Shown here: positions 45,549 to 56,611 of the stretch, piece after piece
Layout: the number at the start of each line of letters is the position of its first letter
Position numbering within the stretch: the stretch's first letter is position 1
From: Pseudomonas sp. RIT-PI-r
GTDB lineage: Bacteria > Pseudomonadota > Gammaproteobacteria > Pseudomonadales > Pseudomonadaceae
NCBI RefSeq assembly: GCF_001297015.1
Contig: NZ_LIGE01000017.1
Coordinates: 1 to 64,000 of the forward strand
DNA: 64,000 nucleotides
Reading direction: 5' to 3'
Made by a program: the position numbers and the translations under genes
Notes under the pieces: generated by a model
Seen by the model: only the letters and a program-made list of their open reading frames with translations
What the model was told of the DNA's origin: nothing
Database searches by the model: none

Positions 45549-46312
45549 GTCAGTTGGAAAAAATCTACGGTGTTCACGCGGTAGAAGCGTTGCTGCGTCA
45601 CCACCCGAAGCGCGTCAAGCAGATCTGGCTGGCGGAAAGCCGCAACGATCCGCGCGTGCAGACGCTGGTTGAACTGGCCAACGAAAATCGTGTGCAGGTC
45701 GGTCAGGCCGAGCGCCGCGAAATGGATGCCTGGGTTGAAGGCGTTCACCAAGGCGTAGTCGCGGAAGTGAGTCCAAGCCAGGTCTGGGGCGAGGCGATGC
45801 TCGACGAGTTGCTCGACCGCACCGAAGGCGCGCCACTGTTGCTGGTGCTCGACGGCGTGACCGATCCGCATAACCTCGGTGCCTGCCTGCGCTCAGCCGA
45901 TGCGGCCGGTGCGCTGGCGGTGATCGTGCCGAAAGACAAATCGGCAACCTTGACGCCGGTCGTGCGTAAAGTCGCTTGCGGTGCGGCAGAAGTGATTCCG
46001 TTGGTTGCGGTGACTAACCTTGCGCGTACGCTGGAAAAACTTCAGCAGCGCGGTCTGTGGATTGTCGGCACAGCAGGCGAAGCCGAGGTCAGCATTTATG
46101 ACCAGGACCTGACCGGCCCGACCATCCTGATCATGGGCGCCGAAGGCAAAGGCATGCGTCGCCTGACCCGCGAACACTGCGACTATCTGGTGAAATTGCC
46201 GATGGCCGGCAGCGTCAGCAGTCTCAACGTCTCGGTCGCCACCGGCGTTTGCCTGTTTGAAGCGCAGCGTCAGCGCGGTGCAAAAGCCAAGGCTGCTACC
46301 AAGAAGTCTTGA
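45545..46312 (+). CDS. rlmB: 23S rRNA (guanosine-2'-O-)-methyltransferase RlmB
   Basis: A 255-residue SpoU-type methyltransferase that modifies G2251 in the 23S peptidyl-transferase loop. The N-terminal substrate-binding domain opens MSQLEKIYGVHAVEALLR. The knotted SPOUT domain has VLDGVTDPHNLGACLRSADA, then MGAEGKGMRRLTREHCD and PMAGSVSSLNVSVATGVCLF. It is translationally coupled to rnr, the usual rnr-rlmB pair. Confidence 0.96.
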   Translation: MSQLEKIYGVHAVEALLRHHPKRVKQIWLAESRNDPRVQTLVELANENRVQVGQAERREMDAWVEGVHQGVVAEVSPSQVWGEAMLDELLDRTEGAPLLLVLDGVTDPHNLGACLRSADAAGALAVIVPKDKSATLTPVVRKVACGAAEVIPLVAVTNLARTLEKLQQRGLWIVGTAGEAEVSIYDQDLTGPTILIMGAEGKGMRRLTREHCDYLVKLPMAGSVSSLNVSVATGVCLFEAQRQRGAKAKAATKKS

Positions 46313-46328
46313 TCTGCTGCAAATCCCC

Positions 46329-46418
46329 TGTAGGAGTGAGCCTGCTCGCGATAGCGGTGCAACATTCGGCATCAAAGTTGAATGTTACCCCCTCATCGCG
46401 AGCAGGCTCACTCCTACA
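46329..46418. repeat. REP-like inverted repeat, 'gagcctgctcgcga' type
   Basis: The arms tgtaggagtgagcctgctcgcga and tcgcgagcaggctcactcctaca are perfect inverted copies around about 44 bases. It lies between rlmB and the rpsF promoter. Confidence 0.92.
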
Positions 46419-46471
46419 TTGTTTTGTGGGAAGGCGAAGATCGGTAGTTGTTCAAATAATCACCAATTGCC

Positions 46472-46500
46472 TTGCACCTCTTCTGTCCCTTCTCTACAAT
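46472..46500 (+). promoter_or_regulatory. Promoter of the rpsF-rpsR operon
   Basis: TTGCAC, a 17-base spacer and TACAAT form a good sigma-70-type promoter. A GC-rich discriminator (tgcgcccc) follows, as expected for growth-rate-controlled ribosomal genes. The leader before rpsF would be about 110 bases. Confidence 0.75.
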
Positions 46501-46566
46501 TGCGCCCCTTGCTGTGACGGCAGGCACGCATGTGCCCCGCGCCGGCAAGTCCATAAGTGTCATTCA

Positions 46567-46613
46567 CTCCTTGTCTGACCGTTTTTGAGCGGCAGGCTAC
46601 AACCCGTAAGGAG
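46567..46613 (+). promoter_or_regulatory. S6:S18-type autoregulatory leader hairpin
   Basis: The base ctcctt (46567-46572) pairs perfectly with the Shine-Dalgarno aaggag (46608-46613). Inside, gtctg pairs with caggc, and CCG-containing loops (accg and acccg) are present. This matches the known rpsF leader, in which the S6:S18 complex binds a CCG-bearing loop and blocks translation. The call rests on the fold drawn by eye. Confidence 0.6.
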
Positions 46614-46618
46614 CATTC

Positions 46619-47041
46619 ATGCGTCATTACGAAATCATCTTTTTGGTCCACCCGGATCAAAGCGAGCAAGTCGGCGGCATGGTTGAGCGTTACACCAAGC
46701 TGATCGAAGAAGACGGCGGCAAAATCCACCGTCTGGAAGATTGGGGCCGTCGTCAACTGGCCTACGCAATCAACAATGTTCACAAGGCTCACTACGTGAT
46801 GCTGAACGTTGAGTGCACTGGCAAGGCCCTGGCCGAGCTGGAAGACAACTTCCGCTACAACGATGCAGTGATCCGTAACCTGGTCATCCGTCGCGAAGAA
46901 GCCGTTACCGGCCAATCCGAGATGCTCAAGGCTGAAGAAAACCGCAGTGAGCGCCGTGAGCGTCGCGACCGTCCTGAGCACGAAGGCGCTGATAGCGCTG
47001 ATAGTGATGACAGCGACAACAGCGATAACGCTGACGAGTAA
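46619..47041 (+). CDS. rpsF: 30S ribosomal protein S6
   Basis: A 140-residue protein of the small subunit platform, binding next to S18. It opens [19 protein letters not shown] and contains [17 protein letters not shown] and [16 protein letters not shown]. The tail after residue 110 is Asp/Glu/Ser-rich, as in other proteobacterial S6 proteins, where glutamates may be added by RimK. It is first in the rpsF-rpsR-(membrane protein)-rplI operon. Confidence 0.97.
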   Translation: MRHYEIIFLVHPDQSEQVGGMVERYTKLIEEDGGKIHRLEDWGRRQLAYAINNVHKAHYVMLNVECTGKALAELEDNFRYNDAVIRNLVIRREEAVTGQSEMLKAEENRSERRERRDRPEHEGADSADSDDSDNSDNADE

Positions 47042-47069
47042 TCCACGGACCTTTTAAGGAGCCTATCAA

Positions 47070-47300
47070 ATGGCACGTTTCTTCCGTCGTCGTAAATTCT
47101 GCCGCTTCACCGCTGAAGACGTGAAGGAGATCGACTACAAAGATCTCAACACTCTGAAAGCCTACGTATCCGAGACCGGCAAAATCGTTCCAAGCCGCAT
47201 CACCGGTACCAAAGCTCGTTATCAGCGTCAGCTGGCCACCGCTATCAAGCGCGCCCGCTTCCTGGCCCTGCTGGCCTACACCGACAGCCACGGCCGCTGA
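47070..47300 (+). CDS. rpsR: 30S ribosomal protein S18
   Basis: A 76-residue basic ribosomal protein that pairs with S6. It begins [20 protein letters not shown] and ends in the conserved [16 protein letters not shown]. It follows rpsF by 28 bases with an aaggag ribosome site. Confidence 0.97.
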
Positions 47301-47336
47301 GACCGGGCAGTCGACAAGTAGCAAAGGATTGAATGC

Positions 47337-48230
47337 ATGCGTGCCTTAGCTGAGTTCATCATGCGAGGCCGTATGCAGGCCACTCTCGTGGTGGCCGGAT
47401 GTGCAACATTGCCGTTGTTGTATTGGTTGGGCGCTGCCGCCGGGAGCCTTGTGCTGCTGCGGCGCGGACTGACGGACGCCTTGGGTGTTCTGTCTCTGGG
47501 GCTGCTGCCGGCGTTGATCTGGTGGCTGTATGCCGATGACCCACGCGCACTTCTGGTGCTGCTGGGGTCTTCGGGACTTGCGTTGGTTTTGCGCGCAAGT
47601 GAATCCTGGGTTCGCACGCTGCTGGTCAGCGTGGCGGTAGGGGTGGTGTTTTCGGTGGTGCTCGGGGCTGCGTTTGCGGCCCAGATCGAGATGCTCGCGC
47701 AGGCCTTGATAAAGGTCATGCCGGCGCTACTCGGTGAGACTTACAAGCAATTGTCGGTCGATGAGCAAGCGCGTTTCGCGTCCCTGATCGCACCAGTCCT
47801 GACCGGACTGATTGCGGCTTTGTTGCAAATCGTCAGCGTGCTGAGCCTGATTGTCGGGCGGCATTGGCAGGCGTTGTTGTACAACCCGGGTGGTTTTGGT
47901 CGCGAGTTTCGCGCCATCCGGATCCCGCTGGGGCCGGCGATGTTACTGCTGGCGTTGATGCTTCTGGGCCCGAATCTCGGTGCACAGATGGCCATGTTGA
48001 CGCCGTTGTGCAGTGTACCGCTGGTGTTCGCCGGACTTGCCCTGATTCACGGGCTGGTCGGGCAGAAGCGACTGGCCGGTTTCTGGCTGGTGGGGTTGTA
48101 CGTCACGCTGCTGTTGTTCATGCAGCTGATCTATCCGTTGCTCGTGGTCCTGGCCATTGTCGACAGCCTGATTGATTTTCGCGGTCGTCACGTGTCGAAA
48201 GACACCGACAGCGCGAACGGTGAAGGTTAA
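47337..48230 (+). CDS. Integral membrane protein of unknown function between rpsR and rplI
   Basis: A 297-residue protein with about eight hydrophobic segments and short loops (VAGCATLPLLYWLGAAAGS, LLVSVAVGVVFSVVLGAAF, GLIAALLQIVSVLSLIVG). The layout resembles the DUF2232/YybS family, which also sits beside rplI and dnaB in other bacteria, and pseudomonads keep a gene here. I cannot assign an activity. It lies 36 bases after rpsR and 18 before rplI and is surely cotranscribed with the ribosomal genes. It starts at an ATG after aaagga. Confidence 0.7.
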   Translation: MRALAEFIMRGRMQATLVVAGCATLPLLYWLGAAAGSLVLLRRGLTDALGVLSLGLLPALIWWLYADDPRALLVLLGSSGLALVLRASESWVRTLLVSVAVGVVFSVVLGAAFAAQIEMLAQALIKVMPALLGETYKQLSVDEQARFASLIAPVLTGLIAALLQIVSVLSLIVGRHWQALLYNPGGFGREFRAIRIPLGPAMLLLALMLLGPNLGAQMAMLTPLCSVPLVFAGLALIHGLVGQKRLAGFWLVGLYVTLLLFMQLIYPLLVVLAIVDSLIDFRGRHVSKDTDSANGEG

Positions 48231-48248
48231 AAGTTAGAGGATTTTCAC

Positions 48249-48695
48249 ATGCAACTGATCCTTCTGGAAAAAATCGCCAACCTGGGCAACCTGGGCGACA
48301 AAGTAAACGTTAAGGCTGGTTACGGCCGTAACTACCTGCTGCCTTTCGGCAAAGCGACCGCTGCGACCGCTGCCAACCTGGCTGCGTTCGAAGAGCGTCG
48401 TGCTGAGCTGGAAAAAGCTGCCGCAGACCGTAAAGCATCGGCTGAAAGCCGTGCTGCCCAACTGGCCGAGCTGGAAGTGACCATCACTGCCACCGCTGGC
48501 GACGAAGGCAAGCTGTTCGGTTCGATCGGTACTCACGACATCGCTGACGCACTGACCGCCTCCGGCGTTGAAGTTGCGAAAAGCGAAGTTCGTCTGCCGA
48601 ACGGCACCATCCGCAACGTGGGTGAATTCGACGTGGCTGTGCACCTGCACGCCGAAGTTGAAGCCACCGTACGCGTTGTCGTGGTAGCAGCTTAA
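48249..48695 (+). CDS. rplI: 50S ribosomal protein L9
   Basis: A 148-residue two-domain protein at the base of the L1 stalk. The N-terminal domain [19 protein letters not shown] and [14 protein letters not shown] is canonical. A long connecting helix (residues 42-75) joins the C-terminal domain, which contains [17 protein letters not shown] terminator follows the stop codon by about 46 bases. Confidence 0.97.
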   Translation: MQLILLEKIANLGNLGDKVNVKAGYGRNYLLPFGKATAATAANLAAFEERRAELEKAAADRKASAESRAAQLAELEVTITATAGDEGKLFGSIGTHDIADALTASGVEVAKSEVRLPNGTIRNVGEFDVAVHLHAEVEATVRVVVVAA

Positions 48696-48741
48696 GCAAC
48701 ACCTGATCGGCTGGCGGCTTGTCCGTCAGACGGTTAACATC

Positions 48742-48780
48742 GGGCACGATCCTGTTTACAGGTCGTGCCCTTTGTCTTTC
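48742..48780 (+). terminator. Rho-independent terminator between rplI and dnaB
   Basis: The arms gggcacga and tcgtgccc (48742-48749 with 48763-48770) are followed by tttgtctttc. The hairpin would end the ribosomal operon or attenuate readthrough into dnaB, whose start is 36 bases beyond. Confidence 0.7.
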
Positions 48781-48815
48781 TGAATTCCCCGTTTTTCCAA
48801 ACAACACAAGTGGCC

Positions 48816-50213
48816 ATGAACGATATCTCCGCTCCCGAGCAATACGATCTGCAAACCGCTGCCCTGAAGGTGCCGCCGCATTCCATCGAGGCCGAACAGG
48901 CCGTACTCGGTGGTCTGATGCTGGACAACAACGCCTGGGAACGCGTGCTCGATCAAGTCTCCGACGGCGATTTCTATCGACATGACCACCGCCTGATCTT
49001 CCGTGCGATCGCCAAGCTGGCCGATCAGAACTCGCCGATCGACGTCGTGACCCTTGCCGAACAATTGGACAAGGAAGGTCAGACCTCGCAAGTCGGCGGT
49101 CTCGGTTACCTCGGCGAGCTGGCGAAAAACACGCCGTCCGTCGCCAACATCAAGGCCTATGCGCAGATCGTCCGCCAGCGTGCGACGTTGCGCCAACTGA
49201 TCGGTATCAGCACCGAGATTGCCGACAGCGCTTTCAACCCGGAAGGCCGCACTGCCGAGGAAATCCTCGACGAAGCCGAGCGTCAGATCTTCGCGATTGC
49301 CGAGGCCCGGCCGAAAACCGGTGGCCCGGTAGGTGTGAACGATTTGCTGACCAAGGCCATCGATCGCATCGACACGCTGTTCAACACTGACAACGCGATT
49401 ACCGGCCTGTCCACGGGCTACACCGACCTCGACGAGAAAACCAGCGGCCTGCAGCCGGCTGACTTGATCATTGTCGCCGGTCGTCCGTCGATGGGTAAAA
49501 CCACCTTTGCGATGAACCTGGTGGAAAACGCCGTGCTGCGCAGCGACAAGGCCGTGCTGGTGTATTCCCTCGAGATGCCAGGCGAATCGCTGGTCATGCG
49601 TATGCTTTCTTCGCTGGGCCGCATCGACCAGACCAAGGTGCGTTCCGGCCAACTGGAAGACGATGACTGGCCGCGCCTGACCTCAGCGGTCAACCTGCTC
49701 AATGATCGCAAGCTGTTCATCGACGATACCGCCGGCATCAGCCCGTCGGAAATGCGTGCGCGTACCCGACGCCTGGCGCGTGAGCACGGTGAGATCGGTC
49801 TGATCATGATCGACTACCTGCAGTTGATGCAGATTCCAGGTTCCGGCGGCGACAACCGAACCAACGAGATTTCGGAAATCTCGCGATCCTTGAAGGCCCT
49901 GGCCAAGGAATTCAACTGCCCGGTGGTGGCGCTGTCGCAGCTCAACCGTTCCCTGGAGCAGCGGCCGAACAAGCGCCCGATCAACTCCGACCTCCGGGAA
50001 TCCGGAGCGATCGAGCAGGACGCCGACGTCATCATGTTCGTGTACCGGGACGAGGTGTATCACCCGGAAACCGAGCACAAGGGCATTGCCGAGATCATCA
50101 TCGGCAAGCAGCGGAACGGGCCAATCGGCTTTATCCGCCTGGCGTTTATCGGTAAGTACACCCGCTTCGAAAACCTGGCGCCGGGCAGCTATAACTTCGA
50201 CGATGACGAGTAA
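48816..50213 (+). CDS. dnaB: Replicative DNA helicase DnaB
   Basis: A 465-residue hexameric 5'-3' helicase of the replication fork. The start MNDISAPEQYDLQTAALKV is chosen over an upstream in-frame ATG that falls inside the terminator. The N-terminal domain has PPHSIEAEQAVLGGLMLD. The RecA-like domain has Walker A AGRPSMGKTTFAMN near residue 221, LIMIDYLQLM (Walker B), VALSQLNRSLEQRPNKRP, and the C-terminal QRNGPIGFIRLAF. No intein is present. Confidence 0.97.
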   Translation: MNDISAPEQYDLQTAALKVPPHSIEAEQAVLGGLMLDNNAWERVLDQVSDGDFYRHDHRLIFRAIAKLADQNSPIDVVTLAEQLDKEGQTSQVGGLGYLGELAKNTPSVANIKAYAQIVRQRATLRQLIGISTEIADSAFNPEGRTAEEILDEAERQIFAIAEARPKTGGPVGVNDLLTKAIDRIDTLFNTDNAITGLSTGYTDLDEKTSGLQPADLIIVAGRPSMGKTTFAMNLVENAVLRSDKAVLVYSLEMPGESLVMRMLSSLGRIDQTKVRSGQLEDDDWPRLTSAVNLLNDRKLFIDDTAGISPSEMRARTRRLAREHGEIGLIMIDYLQLMQIPGSGGDNRTNEISEISRSLKALAKEFNCPVVALSQLNRSLEQRPNKRPINSDLRESGAIEQDADVIMFVYRDEVYHPETEHKGIAEIIIGKQRNGPIGFIRLAFIGKYTRFENLAPGSYNFDDDE

Positions 50214-50230
50214 TTTAACGTCCTGAAGTG

Positions 50231-50302
50231 CCCCATCGCTGGCAAGCCAGCTCCCACAGGGATCGCATCGGTCCTGTGGGACCTGGCTTGCCAGCGATAG
50301 GG
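50231..50302. repeat. REP-like inverted repeat, 'gctggcaagccagctcccacag' type
   Basis: The arms atcgctggcaagccagctcccacagg and cctgtgggacctggcttgccagcgat are imperfect inverted copies just after the dnaB stop codon. This is a third repeat family, seen once in the window. Confidence 0.85.
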
Positions 50303-50400
50303 TCGCCACCAATTTCCGACCACAGCCGTCGGAATTGGTCAAAATTTGTGCTATATTCCGCGCCCGCGAAATTCAATGAAAGCCAACACCGGTTATCGAC

Positions 50401-52713
<2,313 letters not shown>

Positions 52714-52733
52714 GTTGCTTTTTAGCTGAACAG

Positions 52734-52760
52734 AACGCCAACCTTCGGGTTGGCGTTTTG
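52734..52760 (+). terminator. Rho-independent terminator after the YgiQ gene
   Basis: The sequence aacgccaacc-ttcg-ggttggcgtt followed by ttg forms a ten-base stem with a UUCG tetraloop, 20 bases after the stop codon. Confidence 0.9.
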
Positions 52761-52796
52761 CATTTCTGCCGTTGGATATATGTAGGCCGCAAGATC

Positions 52797-53095
52797 CATC
52801 CCCCTCACCCCAGCCCTCTCCCCCAAGGGGGGCGAGGGGGAAAGGGAGCAGATCTTCATGCCTTTCAAAACCTGAGTTCGACTCAGGACTTTCAAGTCGG
52901 CGTATCTCTTAAATCCACCTCGGACAATCCCCCCTCCCTCCGGGAGAGGGCTAGGGTGAGGGGGCTCTTCGCAACAGATCTCCATGCTTTTCAAACCTGA
53001 GTTCGACTCAGAACTTTCAAGTCGGCGTATCTCTAACATTCACCTCGGTCAGTCCCCTCTCCCTCGGGGAGAGGGTTAGGGTGAGGGGCTCTTCG
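52797..53095. repeat. Two-copy repeat with REP-like palindromes
   Basis: The block cctgagttcgactcag(g/a)act and the following ttcaagtcggcgtatctct occur at 52871 and 52996, 125 bases apart. Each copy is followed by a palindrome of the ccctcnnngagagggctagggtgaggg kind, and a third such palindrome opens the region. Inside each copy, ctgagttcgactcag is itself a small hairpin. The palindromes match those at 240-297 and 8225-8256, but the intervening sequence differs. The rest of the gap to the next gene (53096-53247) holds no gene I can support. Confidence 0.88.
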
Positions 53096-53247
53096 CAACA
53101 TTTACGTGCAATCAGCCCAAACCATTTCCCCGCATCGCCCGATTTTGGTGCTGTACTGCCCTGAGCATTCCGGGAAAGCGCCCAAGCCTGTGCATGGCAT
53201 AAGTCTTGCGCGCTTTCGAATACGCTTAGGCTCGCAGGAGGCACGCC

Positions 53248-56200
53248 GTGTCGATTCATGTCGCATTGCATCACGTCACGCATTACCGCTATGACCGCGC
53301 TGTCGAACTCGGCCCGCAGATCGTACGCCTGCGCCCGGCTGCCCACAGCCGCACGCGGATTCTGTCGTATGCGCTGAAAGTCTCGCCCGAGCAGCATTTC
53401 ATCAATTGGCAGCAAGACCCGCAGGGTAACTATCTTGCGCGACTGGTGTTCCCCGAGAAGACCAGTGAGCTACGCATCGAAGTCGATCTGCTTGCCGAGA
53501 TGGCGGTGTTCAATCCATTCGACTTCTTCCTTGAACCTTATGCCGAAAAAATCCCCTTCACCTATGCCGCCGATGAGCGCAAGGAGCTGGCGCCGTACCT
53601 CGAAACCCTGCCGCTGACGCCGAAATTCAAAGCCTATCTGGACGCCATCGACCGCACGCCGCTGCCTGCTGTGGATTTCCTCGTGGCGCTCAATCAACGC
53701 CTGAGCGAAGACATCGGTTACCTGATCCGCATGGAACCGGGCGTGCAAACCCCGGAGCACACCCTCGAACACGCCTCCGGTTCCTGCCGCGACTCGGCGT
53801 GGCTGCTGGTGCAACTGCTGCGTAACCTCGGCCTGGCTGCACGATTCGTCTCCGGCTACCTGATTCAACTGACCGCCGATGTGAAGAGCCTCGATGGTCC
53901 GTCCGGCACCGAAGTGGATTTCACCGACCTGCACGCCTGGTGCGAGGTGTATCTGCCGGGCGCTGGCTGGATTGGTCTGGATGCCACGTCCGGGCTGTTT
54001 GCTGGTGAAGGGCATATCCCGTTGGCCTGTAGTCCCGATCCGTCCTCGGCGGCACCGATCAGCGGCTTGGTCGAGCCATGCGAATGTGTGTTCAGTCATG
54101 AAATGTCAGTGGAACGGATTTGGGAGGCGCCGCGCGTCACCAAGCCTTACACCGATGAGCAGTGGCTGGCGATCCAGGCGCTCGGTCGCCAGATAGACGC
54201 CGATCTGCTGGCGGATGACGTGCGCCTGACCATGGGCGGCGAACCGACCTTTGTTTCCATCGATGATCCTGACGGCGCCGAGTGGAACACCGCCGCATTG
54301 GGTGATGATAAGCGTCGACTGTCCGCCGAACTGTTCCAGCGCATGCGCAAGCATTACGCGCCGAAAGGCCTGGTGCATTTTGGCCAGGGCAAGTGGTATC
54401 CCGGCGAGCAACTGCCGCGCTGGTCGCTCAATTGCTACTGGCGCCGTGACGGCGTGCCGATCTGGCACAACGATGCTTTGATCGCCGACGAGCAACAGGA
54501 TTACGGCGCCAATGGCGAATTGGCCGGACGCTTCCTCGCCAGTGTCGCCGAGCGACTGAAGTTGCCTACGCGTTTTGTGTTCCCGGCCTACGAGGACAAT
54601 TTCTATTACCTCTGGCGCGAGGGCACGTTGCCGAGCAATGTCAGCGCCGAAGATTCGCGTCTGCAGGAGCCGCTGGAGCGTGCGCGACTGCGCAAGGTCT
54701 TCAGTCAGGGGTTGAACAAGGTGATCGGCCAAGTGCTGCCGCTGGCACGTACGGCCAAGGGCGATCAATGGCAGAGCGGGCGCTGGTACCTGCGAGACGA
54801 GCATTGCCGACTCGTCCCGGGGGATTCGCCGCTGGGCTATCGCCTGCCGTTGGGGTCGCAGCCGTGGGTGAAGGCCGCCGAATACCCGTTTGTTCATCCG
54901 CAGGATCAAAATCAGGACTTCCCTGAGCTGCCGGAAATGGCACAGCTCAATAGCCCGGGTGAAGCGGCGACGGCTGACGAACGCGTGCCGAAAATCGACG
55001 AATCCGCCGACTGGCTGACCCGCACCGCATTCTGCGCTGAGGCCCGCGAAGGGCGTTTGTACTTGTTCATGCCGCCGCTGGAGCGGGTCGAAGACTATCT
55101 GGAACTGGTGGCCGCCATCGAAGCCACCGCCGAAGAACTGCATTGCCCGGTATTGCTGGAAGGCTACGAGCCGCCGAGCGATCAACGCCTGAATAATTTC
55201 CGAATTACCCCCGACCCTGGCGTGATCGAGGTCAATGTGCAGCCCTCGGCGACTTGGGACGAATTGGTCGAGCGCACTGAGTTTCTTTATGAAGAGGCGC
55301 GCCAGACCCGTCTGACCACCGAGAAATTCATGATCGACGGCCGCCACACCGGCACCGGCGGCGGCAATCATTTCGTGCTCGGCGGAGCGACACCGGCGGA
55401 CTCGCCGTTTCTGCGTCGCCCGGACCTGCTGCGCAGCCTGATCAGTTACTGGCACAACCATCCGTCGTTGTCGTATCTGTTTTCCGGATTGTTCATCGGC
55501 CCGACGTCACAGGCGCCGCGTGTCGACGAGGCGCGCAATGATTCGCTGTACGAGCTGGAAATCGCCTTTGCGCAGATGCCCGATCCCGGCGAGGAATGCG
55601 CGCCATGGCTGGTCGATCGACTGCTGCGCAACTTGCTGATCGACGTCACCGGCAACACTCACCGTGCCGAATTCTGTATCGACAAACTGTACTCCCCGGA
55701 CGGCGCCACTGGCCGTCTCGGTCTGCTGGAGCTGCGTGCTTTTGAAATGCCGCCGCATGCGCGTATGAGCCTCGCTCAACAGTTGTTGTTACGGGCGCTG
55801 GTCGCACGATTCTGGCGTGAACCTTATGCGCCGCCGAAACTGGCGCGCTGGGGCACTGAGTTGCACGATCGCTTTTTGCTGCCGCACTTTATCGAGCAGG
55901 ACTTCGCTGACGTCATCGTCGAACTGAACAACGCCGGTTATCCGCTGCGGGCCGAATGGTTTGCCGCGCACCTGGAGTTTCGTTTCCCCAAGGTTGGCGA
56001 TTACGCCGTCAATGGCATCGAACTGGAACTGCGTCAGGCGCTGGAGCCTTGGCATGTGCTGGGTGAGGAGGGCGCGGCAGGCGGCACGGTGCGTTACGTC
56101 GACTCATCTCTGGAGCGTCTGCAGGTCAAGCTCAAAGGGCTGCCGCCGCAGCGTTATTTGCTGACCTGTAATGGCATCGCGGTGCCGTTGCACCCGACCG

Positions 56201-56523
56201 GGCGCGTGGGCGAGTTCGTCGCGGGTGTGCGTTACCGTGCGTGGCAACCGGCCAACTGCCTGCAGCCGACGATTCCGGTGCACGCCCCGTTGGTGTTCGA
56301 CTTGCTCGACACCTGGATGGGCCGTTCGCTGGGCGGCTGCCAATACCACGTCGCCCATCCCGGCGGGCGCAATTACGAAACACTGCCGGTCAACGCCAAT
56401 GAGGCCGAGAGCCGGCGGATGGCGCGATTCTTCCGCGTCGGACACACGCCGGGGAAACTTCCTGTACCCAACGTGGAAATCAGTGACGAGCTACCGATGA
56501 CAATCGATTTGCGACGTTTCTAA
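53248..56523 (+). CDS. Transglutaminase fused to DUF2126 (predicted amidoligase)
   Basis: A 1091-residue cytoplasmic protein starting at GTG behind a perfect aggagg. The N-terminal beta region (MSIHVALHHVTHYRYDR, residues 1-90) leads to a transglutaminase-like core with the triad Cys180 (HASGSCRDSAW), His229 (DLHAWCEVY) and Asp245 (GLDATSG). From about residue 325 it is DUF2126 (LTMGGEPTFVSIDDPDG). Near residues 698-709 lies GRHTGTGGGNHF, which resembles the glutamine-synthetase catalytic loop; published comparative work predicted a circularly permuted GS-like ligase in such operons. The two following genes, ATP-grasp/alpha-E and another transglutaminase, fit a peptide or amide ligation-and-cleavage pathway. 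The substrate is unknown. Confidence 0.88.
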   Translation: MSIHVALHHVTHYRYDRAVELGPQIVRLRPAAHSRTRILSYALKVSPEQHFINWQQDPQGNYLARLVFPEKTSELRIEVDLLAEMAVFNPFDFFLEPYAEKIPFTYAADERKELAPYLETLPLTPKFKAYLDAIDRTPLPAVDFLVALNQRLSEDIGYLIRMEPGVQTPEHTLEHASGSCRDSAWLLVQLLRNLGLAARFVSGYLIQLTADVKSLDGPSGTEVDFTDLHAWCEVYLPGAGWIGLDATSGLFAGEGHIPLACSPDPSSAAPISGLVEPCECVFSHEMSVERIWEAPRVTKPYTDEQWLAIQALGRQIDADLLADDVRLTMGGEPTFVSIDDPDGAEWNTAALGDDKRRLSAELFQRMRKHYAPKGLVHFGQGKWYPGEQLPRWSLNCYWRRDGVPIWHNDALIADEQQDYGANGELAGRFLASVAERLKLPTRFVFPAYEDNFYYLWREGTLPSNVSAEDSRLQEPLERARLRKVFSQGLNKVIGQVLPLARTAKGDQWQSGRWYLRDEHCRLVPGDSPLGYRLPLGSQPWVKAAEYPFVHPQDQNQDFPELPEMAQLNSPGEAATADERVPKIDESADWLTRTAFCAEAREGRLYLFMPPLERVEDYLELVAAIEATAEELHCPVLLEGYEPPSDQRLNNFRITPDPGVIEVNVQPSATWDELVERTEFLYEEARQTRLTTEKFMIDGRHTGTGGGNHFVLGGATPADSPFLRRPDLLRSLISYWHNHPSLSYLFSGLFIGPTSQAPRVDEARNDSLYELEIAFAQMPDPGEECAPWLVDRLLRNLLIDVTGNTHRAEFCIDKLYSPDGATGRLGLLELRAFEMPPHARMSLAQQLLLRALVARFWREPYAPPKLARWGTELHDRFLLPHFIEQDFADVIVELNNAGYPLRAEWFAAHLEFRFPKVGDYAVNGIELELRQALEPWHVLGEEGAAGGTVRYVDSSLERLQVKLKGLPPQRYLLTCNGIAVPLHPTGRVGEFVAGVRYRAWQPANCLQPTIPVHAPLVFDLLDTWMGRSLGGCQYHVAHPGGRNYETLPVNANEAESRRMARFFRVGHTPGKLPVPNVEISDELPMTIDLRRF

Positions 56524-56611
56524 GTCCTGCGCGACACGCGGATTTTTCGTATATCCGCGTGTCATGTGCCTGCGTTAGTCTGACCGTTCCCTGCTGTCTG
56601 CCGAGCTTTCC

